Translations under genes and position numbers: made by a program
Shown: positions 43,464-52,334 of the stretch, in pieces
How positions within the stretch are numbered: the first letter of the stretch is position 1
Layout: each line of letters opens with the position of its first letter
Notes under the pieces: generated by a model
What the model was told of the DNA's origin: nothing
Seen by the model: the letters and a program-made list of their open reading frames with translations, nothing else
Database searches by the model: none
DNA from: an uncultured SAR86 cluster bacterium
GTDB lineage: Bacteria; Pseudomonadota; Gammaproteobacteria; Magnimaribacterales; D2472
Direction: 5' to 3'
Assembly (NCBI GenBank): GCA_902556355.1
Contig: CACDVW010000006.1
Span: forward strand, 1-52,866
DNA: 52,866 nucleotides

Positions 43464-44299
43464 AAATAAAATCGTCTCCACATATTTAAGCCAAAAAACA
43501 AAGCACAAATCCATAAAATAACTTCAGGAATATTTGGATTGCTGTTATATCCAAAAAATCCTTTCAAGAAAACACCAATAGATCCTTTATCATGTAACGG
43601 ATGATAAATCTTCTGGCCTGTCTCACCTGTTTGAGGTTGCAATATATTCCAAGGTCTGTATATTTCTGTTTTCTCTATTTGTTCTGATTTTACTAAATAC
43701 TCTTCAACCTCATGAGTTCCATAGGCAACCATCCCAGCCGATAAAAAAACCAATAATAAGGTTGTGTATTTAAATACATATCTTAAATTTATTTTCCTTC
43801 CCTGAAGAACAATTAGGTACCCTATTAAAATTGCAAGGACTGCTCCAGTTATAAATCCTAAATATGAAAAAGATCCAGTAATAGAAAAACTTGAAATTAA
43901 AAATACTGCCGTTTCAAAACCTTCTCTTAGAATTGCAAAGAACACCACTAAAAATACACCCCATGAGGAAAGCTTAATTGCGTTTAAAGTTTTACCTTCA
44001 AGTTCTTTCCTATCACTTACATGTTTTGATAACCAAAATATTACATACCAAATCAAGATAGCTGTTAGATAAAGAAAAATGCCTTCAAACAAAGCTGCTG
44101 TAGAGTCATTTCCAAGAGATTCCTTGGCTTCTAGAACAAAATAACCAACTAATATACTTGCAATAATTGCTGCTAAAACACCTAACCACAATTTATATAA
44201 ATGTCCTAATTGATTTGATTTCTCTAAAATCAAATAAATAATTCCAACGACAAGAGATGCCTCTAAAACTTCTCTAAATACAATAATAAATTCGCTCAT
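43460..44299 (-). CDS. FTR1/EfeU-type iron permease
   Basis: 279 aa, about seven membrane helices. The two iron-binding motifs are REVLE (9-13) and REGFE (125-129), as in FTR1/EfeU (the RExxE pattern). It lacks an attached EfeO cupredoxin or EfeB peroxidase partner nearby. A loop with EVEEYLVKSEQIEKTEIY adds acidic residues. It should take up ferrous or ferric iron across the inner membrane. A Fur-like box precedes it. Confidence 0.92.
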   Translation of the reverse strand: MSEFIIVFREVLEASLVVGIIYLILEKSNQLGHLYKLWLGVLAAIIASILVGYFVLEAKESLGNDSTAALFEGIFLYLTAILIWYVIFWLSKHVSDRKELEGKTLNAIKLSSWGVFLVVFFAILREGFETAVFLISSFSITGSFSYLGFITGAVLAILIGYLIVLQGRKINLRYVFKYTTLLLVFLSAGMVAYGTHEVEEYLVKSEQIEKTEIYRPWNILQPQTGETGQKIYHPLHDKGSIGVFLKGFFGYNSNPNIPEVILWICALFFGLNMWRRFYF

Positions 44300-44324
44300 G
44301 TTAATTCCTTAAGGGTTCTTTAAA

Positions 44325-44339
44325 TGAGAATCATTCTTA
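44325..44339. promoter_or_regulatory. Fur box upstream of the iron permease
   Basis: TGAGAATCATTCTTA matches the 7-1-7 Fur consensus TGATAATNATTATCA at 12 of 14 specified positions, with a central C. It lies 26 bases before the iron permease ATG. Fur with Fe(II) would repress the gene in iron-rich conditions. dadA, divergent, starts 90 bases to the right and could be affected. Confidence 0.72.
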
Positions 44340-44428
44340 TTTAGATTGTAACTAAATTTTTTTAAATAAACAGCAAGTTTTTAATATTATTTTGTCGCTT
44401 TTGTTTAGTTTTGTTGAGACAATGCATT

Positions 44429-45664
44429 ATGAAAAAAATTGCTGTAATTGGTGCCGGTATCGCTGGTACTACTACGGCCTACGCTCTTTTAAAAAAAGGT
44501 CATAGCGTAACTATCATTGATTCTCGAAGATATCCTGCAATGGCAACAAGTTATGCTAATGGTGGGCAATTGAGTGCCAGTAATGCAGAAACATGGAATA
44601 CAACTAAAAATGTTGTGAGTGGAATCAAATGGATGTTTACTCCGGATGCTCCATTACTATTTAACCCATCACCTGAAATTCAAAAATATAAGTGGATGTT
44701 GGGATTTCTTTGGGCAACTTTAAAAGGTGAGCATAAAAAAAATACTCTTGAAACAATCGATATTGCAAAAAAAGCTAGAGAAATATATTTCAAAATAGCT
44801 GATGAGGAAGGAATAGAGTTTGAGTTACTAAAAAAAGGTATTTTAAGATTTTATGATAATGAAAAAGAATTTAAATTAGATAAAGAAAAGGTTTCATGGT
44901 TAGATCAAGAGGGAATGGAGTGGGATATATTAACCACTGATGAAGTTAAAGAAATAGAACCAGCTTTTGAAAATAATAAAAATTATGAAAAAATTCTTGG
45001 CGGAATATATACCAAATCTGATGCAAGCGGTGATATTCATAAGTTCTGTACTCATCTAGAAAAAGTTCTAGTTGAAAAATATTCAGCAAACCTTCAACTT
45101 AAAACAACTGTTGAATATATAACCAGGCAAAAAGATAAGCTGGTACTAACAATGAGACACGAAAATGAAATAATCAATGATAGCTTTGATAATGTCGTCA
45201 TTTGTGCTGGGGTAAATACACAAAACTTTGCAAATAGGCTTGGTGATAAAATGAATATATATCCAGTTAAAGGTTATAGCGTCACAATTGATCTTAAAGA
45301 CGAAATATCTAAGCAATGTGCCCCAACAGTATCATTAATTGATCAGCCAGTAAAAATTGTTGCGAGTAGGCTGGGTAATAGATTTAGAGTTGCTGGCACA
45401 GCAGAGCTTGCTGGTGTAAATACTGATATCAGACAAGACAGAATCAAGCCTTTACTAAAATGGGTTGAAAAATATTTTCCAAATGTCAGTACTGAAACTT
45501 ATACACCATGGGCGGGACTAAGACCCATGACTCCAAACATGATGCCAATTACAAGAGAAAGTATGATGAAAGGAGTTTATTATCATGCAGGTCATGGTCA
45601 TCTTGGCTGGACGTTAAGTGCACAAACAGCTCAAATTGTTGCAGACAAAATAGATTCAAACTAG
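44429..45664 (+). CDS. dadA: D-amino acid dehydrogenase
   Basis: 411 aa FAD enzyme, starting MKKIAVIGAGIAGTTTAYALLKKGHSVTIID with GAGIAG at 8-13. SYANGGQLSASNAETWN follows, as in DadA. FNPSPEIQKYKWMLGFL, HKFCTHLE, GYSVTIDL and WAGLRPMTPNMMPIT are typical. It deaminates D-amino acids such as D-alanine, passing electrons to quinone. No alanine racemase partner is adjacent. An in-frame TTG six codons upstream and an out-of-frame ATG at 44422 were rejected. The stop overlaps the convergent HAD gene by four bases. Confidence 0.92.
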   Translation: MKKIAVIGAGIAGTTTAYALLKKGHSVTIIDSRRYPAMATSYANGGQLSASNAETWNTTKNVVSGIKWMFTPDAPLLFNPSPEIQKYKWMLGFLWATLKGEHKKNTLETIDIAKKAREIYFKIADEEGIEFELLKKGILRFYDNEKEFKLDKEKVSWLDQEGMEWDILTTDEVKEIEPAFENNKNYEKILGGIYTKSDASGDIHKFCTHLEKVLVEKYSANLQLKTTVEYITRQKDKLVLTMRHENEIINDSFDNVVICAGVNTQNFANRLGDKMNIYPVKGYSVTIDLKDEISKQCAPTVSLIDQPVKIVASRLGNRFRVAGTAELAGVNTDIRQDRIKPLLKWVEKYFPNVSTETYTPWAGLRPMTPNMMPITRESMMKGVYYHAGHGHLGWTLSAQTAQIVADKIDSN

Positions 45665-46323
45665 GGCAAATCAATAATTTCCCAAGATCTTTTCTTACAC
45701 TCCTCCCTCAATTTATTATCAGGATTTACAGCTATTGGTTTATTAGCAGCTAAAAGCAATGGGAAATCATTCATTGAATCAGAATAAAATGTAACATTTT
45801 TAAAATCATCGAAATTATTATTAAGCATCCATTCTTTAACCTTGCTGAGTTTTCCCTCCCCTAAAGCTGCCATACCTTTAACCCTGCCAGAATAAACCCC
45901 ATCAACCACCTCAACCTCTGTTGCAACAATATTTTCAAAGCCTAATCTCTTAGCTATAGGATTGACTATTACAGAATTTGTGGCAGAGGCAAGCAACATA
46001 ACATCGTTATTATGGTGGTGATTATGTAATAACCTCAATGCATATATATTAATCATCGGCTCTATGACTAAAGACAGGAACTCAGTCATGATATGTTCAA
46101 CATAATCCGGTGTTTTTCCTTTTATTGTTGAAAGAGTAAACTCAGCCCATTCATCATAGTCTAGATTCCCCTCATAATATTTATCATAAAAATACTGATT
46201 TTTTTTCTCATATTCTTCTTTATTAACATGTTCAGTTTGGATTAAAAAATTAATCCATGAATAATCAGAATCTCCATTAAGAATGGTATTATCTAAATCA
46301 AATATTGCTAAATTTCTTTTCAT
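45661..46323 (-). CDS. HAD-IB family phosphatase, SerB-like
   Basis: 220 aa. Motif I is FDLDNTIL (residues 8-15), motif II is LLASATNS and motif III is FYSDSMNDFPLL with the Mg2+-binding Asps. The cap region has WINFLIQTEH and YYEGNLDYDEWAEF. It fits the HAD-IB group that includes phosphoserine phosphatase and the CicA-like proteins; histidinol phosphatase is another reported activity in this group. Substrate is unknown. It is divergent from rppH by 18 bases. Confidence 0.85.
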   Translation of the reverse strand: MKRNLAIFDLDNTILNGDSDYSWINFLIQTEHVNKEEYEKKNQYFYDKYYEGNLDYDEWAEFTLSTIKGKTPDYVEHIMTEFLSLVIEPMINIYALRLLHNHHHNNDVMLLASATNSVIVNPIAKRLGFENIVATEVEVVDGVYSGRVKGMAALGEGKLSKVKEWMLNNNFDDFKNVTFYSDSMNDFPLLLAANKPIAVNPDNKLREECKKRSWEIIDLP

Positions 46324-46341
46324 AAAATAATAATTAATACA

Positions 46342-46830
46342 ATGATAAATGAGCCGGGATATAGATTAAACGTTGGTCTGGTTGTTATCAATAATAAAGG
46401 TGAATTATTGCTTTGTAAAAGAAAAAATATCAACAGCTGGCAATTTCCTCAAGGCGGTATAGATTTTGGCGAAAGCCCACTTAAAGCTGCTAGAAGAGAG
46501 TTGTATGAAGAAGTTGGAATTAAAAAGGAAGATGTAAAGTTAATATCTTCAACAAATGAATGGTTTAAATATGATGTACCTTATGAAAAGAGAAAAAATC
46601 ATTTTTTAAAAAAAAGATTTAAAGGCCAAAAACAAAAATGGTTTTTATTTAGAATGATGAACGATGTAAAGATTCATTTTGAAAATGATCCCGATAATGA
46701 ATTTATAGATTACAAATGGGTTCCTTATTGGTACCCTTTACATACTATTGTCGAATTTAAAAAAGAGGTATATCGCTCAGCTCTTAATGCATTGAGAAAT
46801 AATTTTTGTGAAGAAATAAATAATGATTGA
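46342..46830 (+). CDS. rppH: RNA pyrophosphohydrolase RppH
   Basis: Removes pyrophosphate from the 5' triphosphate of mRNAs, starting RNase E decay. 162 aa. The Nudix box lies at 38-60 (Gly38, Glu44, Arg52-Glu53, Glu56-Glu57, Gly59). RLNVGLVVINNKGELLLCKR and NSWQFPQGG fit RppH, as does RFKGQKQKWFLFRM. In E. coli rppH is followed by ptsP-lgt-thyA; here a TauE-like gene takes the place of ptsP. The 3' end overlaps the next gene by eight bases. Confidence 0.94.
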   Translation: MINEPGYRLNVGLVVINNKGELLLCKRKNINSWQFPQGGIDFGESPLKAARRELYEEVGIKKEDVKLISSTNEWFKYDVPYEKRKNHFLKKRFKGQKQKWFLFRMMNDVKIHFENDPDNEFIDYKWVPYWYPLHTIVEFKKEVYRSALNALRNNFCEEINND

Positions 46831-47614
46831 AGCGCTAATGTTGTTTGCCACTCTTGGTGTATTTGCAGGACTCATAGCAGGAATGTTTGGTGTTGGTGGT
46901 GGAATTATTACAGTGCCTGTTTTGGTTGCCTGCTTTATTCAATATGGTTTTGAAGATGCAATAATGATTCACATGGCTGTTGGTACTTCACTTGGCTGTA
47001 TTGTATTTACTGGAATTTCTTCAGCATATGCTCACAGACAGAAGAATGCTATAAATTATAAGTTTTTTAAGCCAATAGCTTTAGGGATAGTTATTGGAGC
47101 ATTTCTTGGCGCTTTATTTGCAGTCCAGCTTAATGGAAATATTCTTAAAATTATTATAGGTATCTTTGCTCTTTTTGTTGCAATTCAAATGGGTATCAAT
47201 AGAGAGATAGAGTTCAAAAAAAGGGCTGAGCGAAATAAAGAGCCCTACTTAGTTGGCACTGGTATTGGATTCGCCTCATCTATTTTAGGCATAGGCGGAG
47301 GAATTTTTTCTGTGCCCTACCTAAAAGCGTCTGGATTAACTATGACATCAAGTATTGGAACTTCTGCTGCATGTGGAATTCCAATAGCCATCTTTGGTGC
47401 ATTGGGTTATATAATTTCAGGCATTAATAATGTACTTCTACCGCCACTAACATTGGGATACATATATTTGCCAGCCCTTCTAGGTATTAGTTTAACTAGT
47501 ATAATTGCAGCCAAATATGGGGCTCATATTGCTCATCAAGTATCTGAAAAAATATTGAAGAGAATGATGGCAAGCATGATGTTGCTAATATCTTTTTATA
47601 TGGTTTTTTCATGA
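46823..47614 (+). CDS. TauE/SafE-family sulfite/anion exporter-like protein
   Basis: 263 aa, about eight helices in two repeats. Repeat one has GLIAGMFGVGGGIITVPVL, repeat two FASSILGIGGGIFSVPYL, the paired GxGGG motifs of the family. Members are proposed to export sulfite, sulfoacetate or related anions; substrate here is not known. It overlaps rppH upstream and lgt downstream (ATGA), so it is translationally coupled in the row. Confidence 0.88.
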   Translation: MIEALMLFATLGVFAGLIAGMFGVGGGIITVPVLVACFIQYGFEDAIMIHMAVGTSLGCIVFTGISSAYAHRQKNAINYKFFKPIALGIVIGAFLGALFAVQLNGNILKIIIGIFALFVAIQMGINREIEFKKRAERNKEPYLVGTGIGFASSILGIGGGIFSVPYLKASGLTMTSSIGTSAACGIPIAIFGALGYIISGINNVLLPPLTLGYIYLPALLGISLTSIIAAKYGAHIAHQVSEKILKRMMASMMLLISFYMVFS

Positions 47615-48408
47615 TTATAGAATTATCAGAATTTTTTAATAACCCTTCATTGATCGAAATTGGTCCATTAAAAATACAATACTATGCTTTGACATGGTTG
47701 CTATCTGCTATCTTTATATATCTTTTTTTGAAATCGAATCAAATAATGATTGAGCTTGGATTAAATCATGAAAAGGTTAATGATTTGGTTTTTCTTTATG
47801 GTTTATTTATTGGTGCTATGTGTGGAGGCAGAATTGGGTACATGTTTTTTTATGGAACAGAACAACTAATTAATAATCCAATATCCTTATTTTATATTTG
47901 GCAAGGAGGCCTGAGTTTTCATGGAGGCTTAGCTGGGGTGGTTGTTAGTTTCTTAGTGTTTGCTAAGAAAAATAATCTAAGCTTTTTAAGGCTTATGGAT
48001 GGCGCGGCTCTATCAATGCCCATAGGTCTTGGTCTTGTAAGAATTGGCAATTTTCTAAATGGCGAATTATATGGAAAAGAAACAAATGGTGATTGGGGTT
48101 TTGTTTTTCCAACGGATCCATTCGGGCTCTTGCGCCACCCGTCACAGTTGTATGAAAGTTTTGGAGAAGGCCTTGTATTGTTTTTTTTATTGTACTGGAT
48201 AAACACGTTTACTAAAATTCATGGGGTTGTTTGCTCAAGCTTTTTAATTTTTTATGGATTAATAAGATTTTCTATTGAATTCTTCAGACAACCAGATTCT
48301 CATATCGGATACATCTTTTTAGACTCATTAAGCATGGGGCAGATTCTTTGTATTCCTATGATAGTAATTGGATTTATAATGTTATTTTATTCAAGGAAAA
48401 ATGCATGA
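47611..48408 (+). CDS. lgt: Prolipoprotein diacylglyceryl transferase
   Basis: Attaches diacylglycerol from phosphatidylglycerol to the lipobox cysteine of lipoproteins. 265 aa, seven helices. The GGRIGYMFFYG element, FHGGLAGVVVSFLVF and the signature GLVRIGNFLNGELYG are present, with RHPSQLYESFGEG later. It overlaps the TauE-like gene and thyA by four-base ATGA junctions. The lgt-thyA pair is conserved in E. coli. Confidence 0.96.
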   Translation: MIIELSEFFNNPSLIEIGPLKIQYYALTWLLSAIFIYLFLKSNQIMIELGLNHEKVNDLVFLYGLFIGAMCGGRIGYMFFYGTEQLINNPISLFYIWQGGLSFHGGLAGVVVSFLVFAKKNNLSFLRLMDGAALSMPIGLGLVRIGNFLNGELYGKETNGDWGFVFPTDPFGLLRHPSQLYESFGEGLVLFFLLYWINTFTKIHGVVCSSFLIFYGLIRFSIEFFRQPDSHIGYIFLDSLSMGQILCIPMIVIGFIMLFYSRKNA

Positions 48409-49268
48409 AAGCTTATTTAGATCTGCTGCAATATATTTTAGAGAATGGTGAAAAAAGAGATGACAGAACCAATACTGGAACTATTTCTTCTTTCGGTCAT
48501 CAACTGTCATTTGATCTAGAGAAAGGTTTTCCTGCAGTAACAACAAAGTCTCTTGCTTGGAAAGGTGTAGTATCTGAGTTGATATGGTTTTTAGAGGGAT
48601 CTAGCGATGAGAGAAGACTTGCTGAAATCAGATTTGGCAAGAATAGAGAAGAGCTTACTGACTTAAATAAATATTCAACTATTTGGACAGACAATGCTGA
48701 TAATCAAGGTAAGGATTTAGGATATGAGAATAATGAATTAAGGAAGGAGCTTGGGCCAGTATATGGTGTCCAATGGAGAGATTGGGACGGTATTGATCAG
48801 ATTAAAGATTTAATGAATAACCTCAAAAATAATCCTGATAGCAGAAGACATATTTTATCAGCATGGAATGTTGGGAAAATTGATAAGATGGCGTTGCCCC
48901 CATGTCATGTAATGTCACAATTTTATATCAGCAATGGAACCATAAGCTGTCACATGTATCAAAGAAGTGCAGACATGTTTCTAGGTGTTCCATTCAATAT
49001 TGCAAGTTACTCGCTTTTATTAAGTATATTTGGAGAAATATTAAATCTTAGGCCCAAAAAATTTGTTCATTCATTTGGGGATGCACACATATATTTAAAC
49101 TCTGTAGATCAAGTCAAAGAACAAATATCAAGGAAACCATTTGATGCACCCAAATTAATTATGCCAACACTTAATTCACTAGAAGATTTGTCATCCTGTT
49201 CTATAGATGACTTTAAACTCCAGGGTTATGAGCATCATCCAGCTATAAAAGCAAAAATGGCTGTATAA
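48405..49268 (+). CDS. thyA: Thymidylate synthase
   Basis: Methylates dUMP with methylene-tetrahydrofolate. 287 aa from the ATG overlapping the lgt stop; extra upstream residues in the frame are lgt-overlapping and rejected. RTNTGTISSFG, DSRRHILSAWNV, and the nucleophile Cys167 in LPPCHVMSQFY are intact, plus QRSADMFLGVPFN. The roughly 20-residue insert before VYGVQWRDWDG is the longer-loop form. folA follows two bases downstream, pairing dihydrofolate production with its recycling. Confidence 0.96.
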   Translation: MKAYLDLLQYILENGEKRDDRTNTGTISSFGHQLSFDLEKGFPAVTTKSLAWKGVVSELIWFLEGSSDERRLAEIRFGKNREELTDLNKYSTIWTDNADNQGKDLGYENNELRKELGPVYGVQWRDWDGIDQIKDLMNNLKNNPDSRRHILSAWNVGKIDKMALPPCHVMSQFYISNGTISCHMYQRSADMFLGVPFNIASYSLLLSIFGEILNLRPKKFVHSFGDAHIYLNSVDQVKEQISRKPFDAPKLIMPTLNSLEDLSSCSIDDFKLQGYEHHPAIKAKMAV

Positions 49269-49270
49269 AA

Positions 49271-49777
49271 ATGAAAATTATTTCGCATCTCGTTGCCGTA
49301 TCAAATGACCTTGTAATTGGAGTGGACAATGATTTGCCATGGAATTTAAAAGATGACCTTGCCCACTTTAAAAAATATACACTCAATAAAATAATTATCA
49401 TGGGAAGGAAGACATTTGAATCAATTGGAAGGCCCCTTCCCAATAGAATAAATTACGTAATATCTAGGACAGTAAAGGAAATAGATGGTGCTCATGTATT
49501 TGATAATTTAGAAGATGGCATGTTGGCTGCAGAAAAACATAATCATGAGATGAGTGTAGTTAACGAGATAGTAATTATTGGTGGTGGTTATTTATTTAAA
49601 GAAACTCTACCTGTTATGAATAAATTAGTTATTACAAAAGTAGACTGTAGTGTTTTGGGAGATATTTACTATCCAGAGGTTGAAATGGAGAAATTCAAGC
49701 TTATAAATTCTGAGTCATATTCAAAAAACTCAGACAATGATTATGATTTTGTAATAGAGGAATATATTAGATTATGA
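49271..49777 (+). CDS. folA: Dihydrofolate reductase
   Basis: 168 aa. It begins ISHLVAVSNDLVIGVDNDLPWNLKDDLAHFK, with the catalytic Asp in KDDLAHFK (equivalent to E. coli Asp27), then IIMGRKTFESIGRPLPNR and VIIGGGYLFKETLPV. It regenerates tetrahydrofolate after thyA. It follows thyA closely. Its stop overlaps the TPR gene end by six bases, convergently. Confidence 0.96.
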   Translation: MKIISHLVAVSNDLVIGVDNDLPWNLKDDLAHFKKYTLNKIIIMGRKTFESIGRPLPNRINYVISRTVKEIDGAHVFDNLEDGMLAAEKHNHEMSVVNEIVIIGGGYLFKETLPVMNKLVITKVDCSVLGDIYYPEVEMEKFKLINSESYSKNSDNDYDFVIEEYIRL

Positions 49778-51214
49778 TTGGCTTTGAATATAATCTCTTC
49801 TTAATGCTAGATTCTTAACTCTAATCTCTTCATTTTCAGTATATTTAATCCAATTATTTGCAGTAGTTTTAACTTTTTTATCCTTGTCACGAGCAGCTAT
49901 TCTAAATTCTTTTTTTGCATCATCAAATTTTTGCAATTCAAAATATGCTTGACCAAGCGTTAAGTGAACTTGAGAAATCTTATCAATTTCCCCTTTCTTT
50001 AAACCCTTCTTAATTGAATCAACAGCTTTATCAAGCTTGTCTTCGGCTAGGTAAAGATTTCCAAGTAAGACGAATGACTTTCCATCCTTAGATAATTTGG
50101 CAGCTTTTTCTAAAATAGGAATAGCTTTATCAATTTCTTGAGCCATCCTCCAAGAATCAGCTAGTAGCTTTAAATTTTTCTCATTATCTCTTACTACTGG
50201 GCCAGTTTTTTCTACCTTAGTCTCTTTTCCAGTAATTTTATCTTTAACAGTTTCGGTATAAGTAACAATCTTTTTTTGACCAGATTCAAGAACTTTTGCA
50301 GCCCAGTATGGGTTTTGATTAAGCAATAATAATTGGGCTAAAGCCAAGTATTCAGATTCTTTGTCTAAAAAATCTTTTGCATGAGCAGCTTTTAGTGTAA
50401 TCATGTAATCTTTTTCTCTTCCAAGCTGTCCGTATGTTCCACCTAACTGAATGAAATATAGTTTTTTAGGATAGAGATTAACTAAGATTTCATATATATC
50501 TAACTGCTGAAGAAGCGCTTTTTTTGTACCGATCTCTTTTTTTAATTCATTGATACATGCTGCAAGAAGAACATACCAATTTTCTTTAGGTTTGTATCCT
50601 TCTTCTTCGGACATAGAAATTGCAGTCTTCATAGAAGACATTGCTTTTCTAAAGTTGCCTTGTTGGAAGTATGCTTGTCCTAATAATGACCATGATTGGG
50701 CTGTAACAGTTTCAACTTGATCCATCCACTGCAGGATTAATTCAATGCCTTTTGTATAATTTTCTTTTACAAGATTTAATTGAGCTAGTGTAAATAGAGC
50801 TGCATTTCTTATAGGCAATGTCACTTCAGGCTCATTTATAACATTCTCATAAGCTCTCATAGCTTGATCGTATTTGCCATCTGTAAAATAAACATATCCC
50901 CATGAATTCCACATTACGGAGCGATCATAACTTTTTAAATCTGCTTGATTATTTCTGAGCTCTGTTAAAATCTCAATAACTGTCTCCATGTCTGGAGCTG
51001 GTTCGCCCTTATCATCAACCTCTTCTAAAGCCTCATATACTTTTGCCATTTTTTTAGCGGTCGAAGTTTGCAGTGCTCTCGCTTTTTTATATTTCGTTTG
51101 AGTTTTGGGTTTGTTATTAGACTGTGCTTCAACAAATGTAGTTGGATAAGAGAATGTAAATGCCAACAGAGCAAAAACATATAAAATATTTGATTTTCTT
51201 AAAAACTTATTCAT
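49772..51214 (-). CDS. Periplasmic TPR protein of the TonB2-type system
   Basis: 480 aa. A signal peptide (MNKFLRKSNILYVFALLAFTFSYPTTFVEA region, cleavage near 30) is followed by TPR-like repeats: WGYVYFTDGKYDQAMRAYEN, LLGQAYFQQGNFRKAMSSM, LLGNLYLAEDKLDKAVDSI and TLGQAYFELQKFDDAKKEF. It closes the exbB-exbD-tonB cluster, the position of TPR proteins in TonB2 systems of Vibrio and Alteromonas. It may steady the TonB complex in the periplasm. It overlaps tonB by eight bases. Confidence 0.85.
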   Translation of the reverse strand: MNKFLRKSNILYVFALLAFTFSYPTTFVEAQSNNKPKTQTKYKKARALQTSTAKKMAKVYEALEEVDDKGEPAPDMETVIEILTELRNNQADLKSYDRSVMWNSWGYVYFTDGKYDQAMRAYENVINEPEVTLPIRNAALFTLAQLNLVKENYTKGIELILQWMDQVETVTAQSWSLLGQAYFQQGNFRKAMSSMKTAISMSEEEGYKPKENWYVLLAACINELKKEIGTKKALLQQLDIYEILVNLYPKKLYFIQLGGTYGQLGREKDYMITLKAAHAKDFLDKESEYLALAQLLLLNQNPYWAAKVLESGQKKIVTYTETVKDKITGKETKVEKTGPVVRDNEKNLKLLADSWRMAQEIDKAIPILEKAAKLSKDGKSFVLLGNLYLAEDKLDKAVDSIKKGLKKGEIDKISQVHLTLGQAYFELQKFDDAKKEFRIAARDKDKKVKTTANNWIKYTENEEIRVKNLALRRDYIQSQS

Positions 51215-51905
51215 CTTCTGCCATTATAAACGTAAATCTATGAAGAACACCTTCAACAGGTGTTGCTTTGCCATCAACAATCTTTGGCTTATATTTTAAT
51301 TTTAGTGCAGCTCTAGCAGATGCGCTATTAAATAGAGTACAGGGTCTCATTTCTTCTGGAGGACCTTCAGGGTCACCACAATAACCCTCTAGGGCCTTTG
51401 CATCTTCGACAGTTCCTGATTCTGTAATCGTAAAAGAAACTATTGAAAAACCCTCTGTTCCTCTTTCTTGAGCTCTTCTCGGATAAATTGGCTGAACTTT
51501 AAATAATGGAATATATTCTCCGTCTCTAAAAAAAGATCCACCGGCTTTAAAATTTGCTTTAGGTTTAGCAATTGAAACATCTAATCCTGTTAGAGGCTGA
51601 AGATCTAATTCAGGTTGGGCAATATCTTCAGGTTGTTCCTCAGGTTTCTCAGGCTTATCTACCTCTGTAATAAAAGTATCAATTTGTCTTTCAGGCATTA
51701 CAACATCAGCAAGCTTTACTGATGTATCTTCTTTCATACCACTATCTCCAAGAGAAATTAATATAACCATAACAAAAAATAACGAGACTGTTATCAATAT
51801 CGACAGCCCAACACCAGCAACATATTTATTTGCATCAAATGCTTTATTATATAAAGCTTGAATAGGCTTTAATGCAGATTTTATAGCTGTTGTAACTTGA
51901 TCCAT
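51207..51905 (-). CDS. tonB: TonB2-type energy transduction protein
   Basis: 232 aa. An N-terminal membrane helix (about 32-53, VGLSILITVSLFFVMVILISL) is followed by a Pro/Glu-rich linker (about 80-105, with PEKPEEQPEDIAQPELDL) and a TonB C-terminal domain from about 135 (VQPIYPRRAQERGTEGFSIV), ending HRFTFIMAED. It passes proton-motive energy to outer-membrane receptors. It overlaps the TPR gene and follows exbD by six bases. Confidence 0.93.
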   Translation of the reverse strand: MDQVTTAIKSALKPIQALYNKAFDANKYVAGVGLSILITVSLFFVMVILISLGDSGMKEDTSVKLADVVMPERQIDTFITEVDKPEKPEEQPEDIAQPELDLQPLTGLDVSIAKPKANFKAGGSFFRDGEYIPLFKVQPIYPRRAQERGTEGFSIVSFTITESGTVEDAKALEGYCGDPEGPPEEMRPCTLFNSASARAALKLKYKPKIVDGKATPVEGVLHRFTFIMAEDE

Positions 51906-51911
51906 ATTAAA

Positions 51912-52322
51912 TTACTTTGGTTCAGATGCTAATGATATTGCACTCACTCCAGCTTCTCTTGCTCCATCCATAACTTGAATAATAGTATCTGCCATTGCTT
52001 TTTCATCAGCCTGGATAACAACTGAGCCCTGTGGATTGTCTGCCAATAACTTAACAACATTTGCTTTAACTTGACGTACATCAATCCTTCTGCCATCCAT
52101 CCACACTTCTCCAGTAGGACCAACAGCAATCAAAATAGCAGCATTTTCTTGAGTTTCGGCTGTATCAGAATCCGGTCTATTAATTTCAAGCCCAGGCTCT
52201 TTTATGAAATTGGCAGTCACAATGAAAAATATAAGCATGATGAAAACCACATCAAGCATAGGAGTTAAATTAATTTCATCATTTTCTTCTTGAACTGCGC
52301 TTGTTATTGCATTTCTTCTCAT
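51912..52322 (-). CDS. exbD: ExbD/TolR biopolymer transport protein
   Basis: 136 aa. It has the cytoplasmic start EENDEINLTPMLDVVFIMLIFFIVTANFIKEPG, with the conserved Asp in the single membrane helix (LTPMLDVVFIM), then a periplasmic domain with VVIQADEKAMADTIIQVMD. Member of the proton channel with ExbB. It lies between exbB and tonB, 12 and 6 bases away. Confidence 0.95.
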   Translation of the reverse strand: MRRNAITSAVQEENDEINLTPMLDVVFIMLIFFIVTANFIKEPGLEINRPDSDTAETQENAAILIAVGPTGEVWMDGRRIDVRQVKANVVKLLADNPQGSVVIQADEKAMADTIIQVMDGAREAGVSAISLASEPK

Positions 52323-52334
52323 AATAACCCTCTT

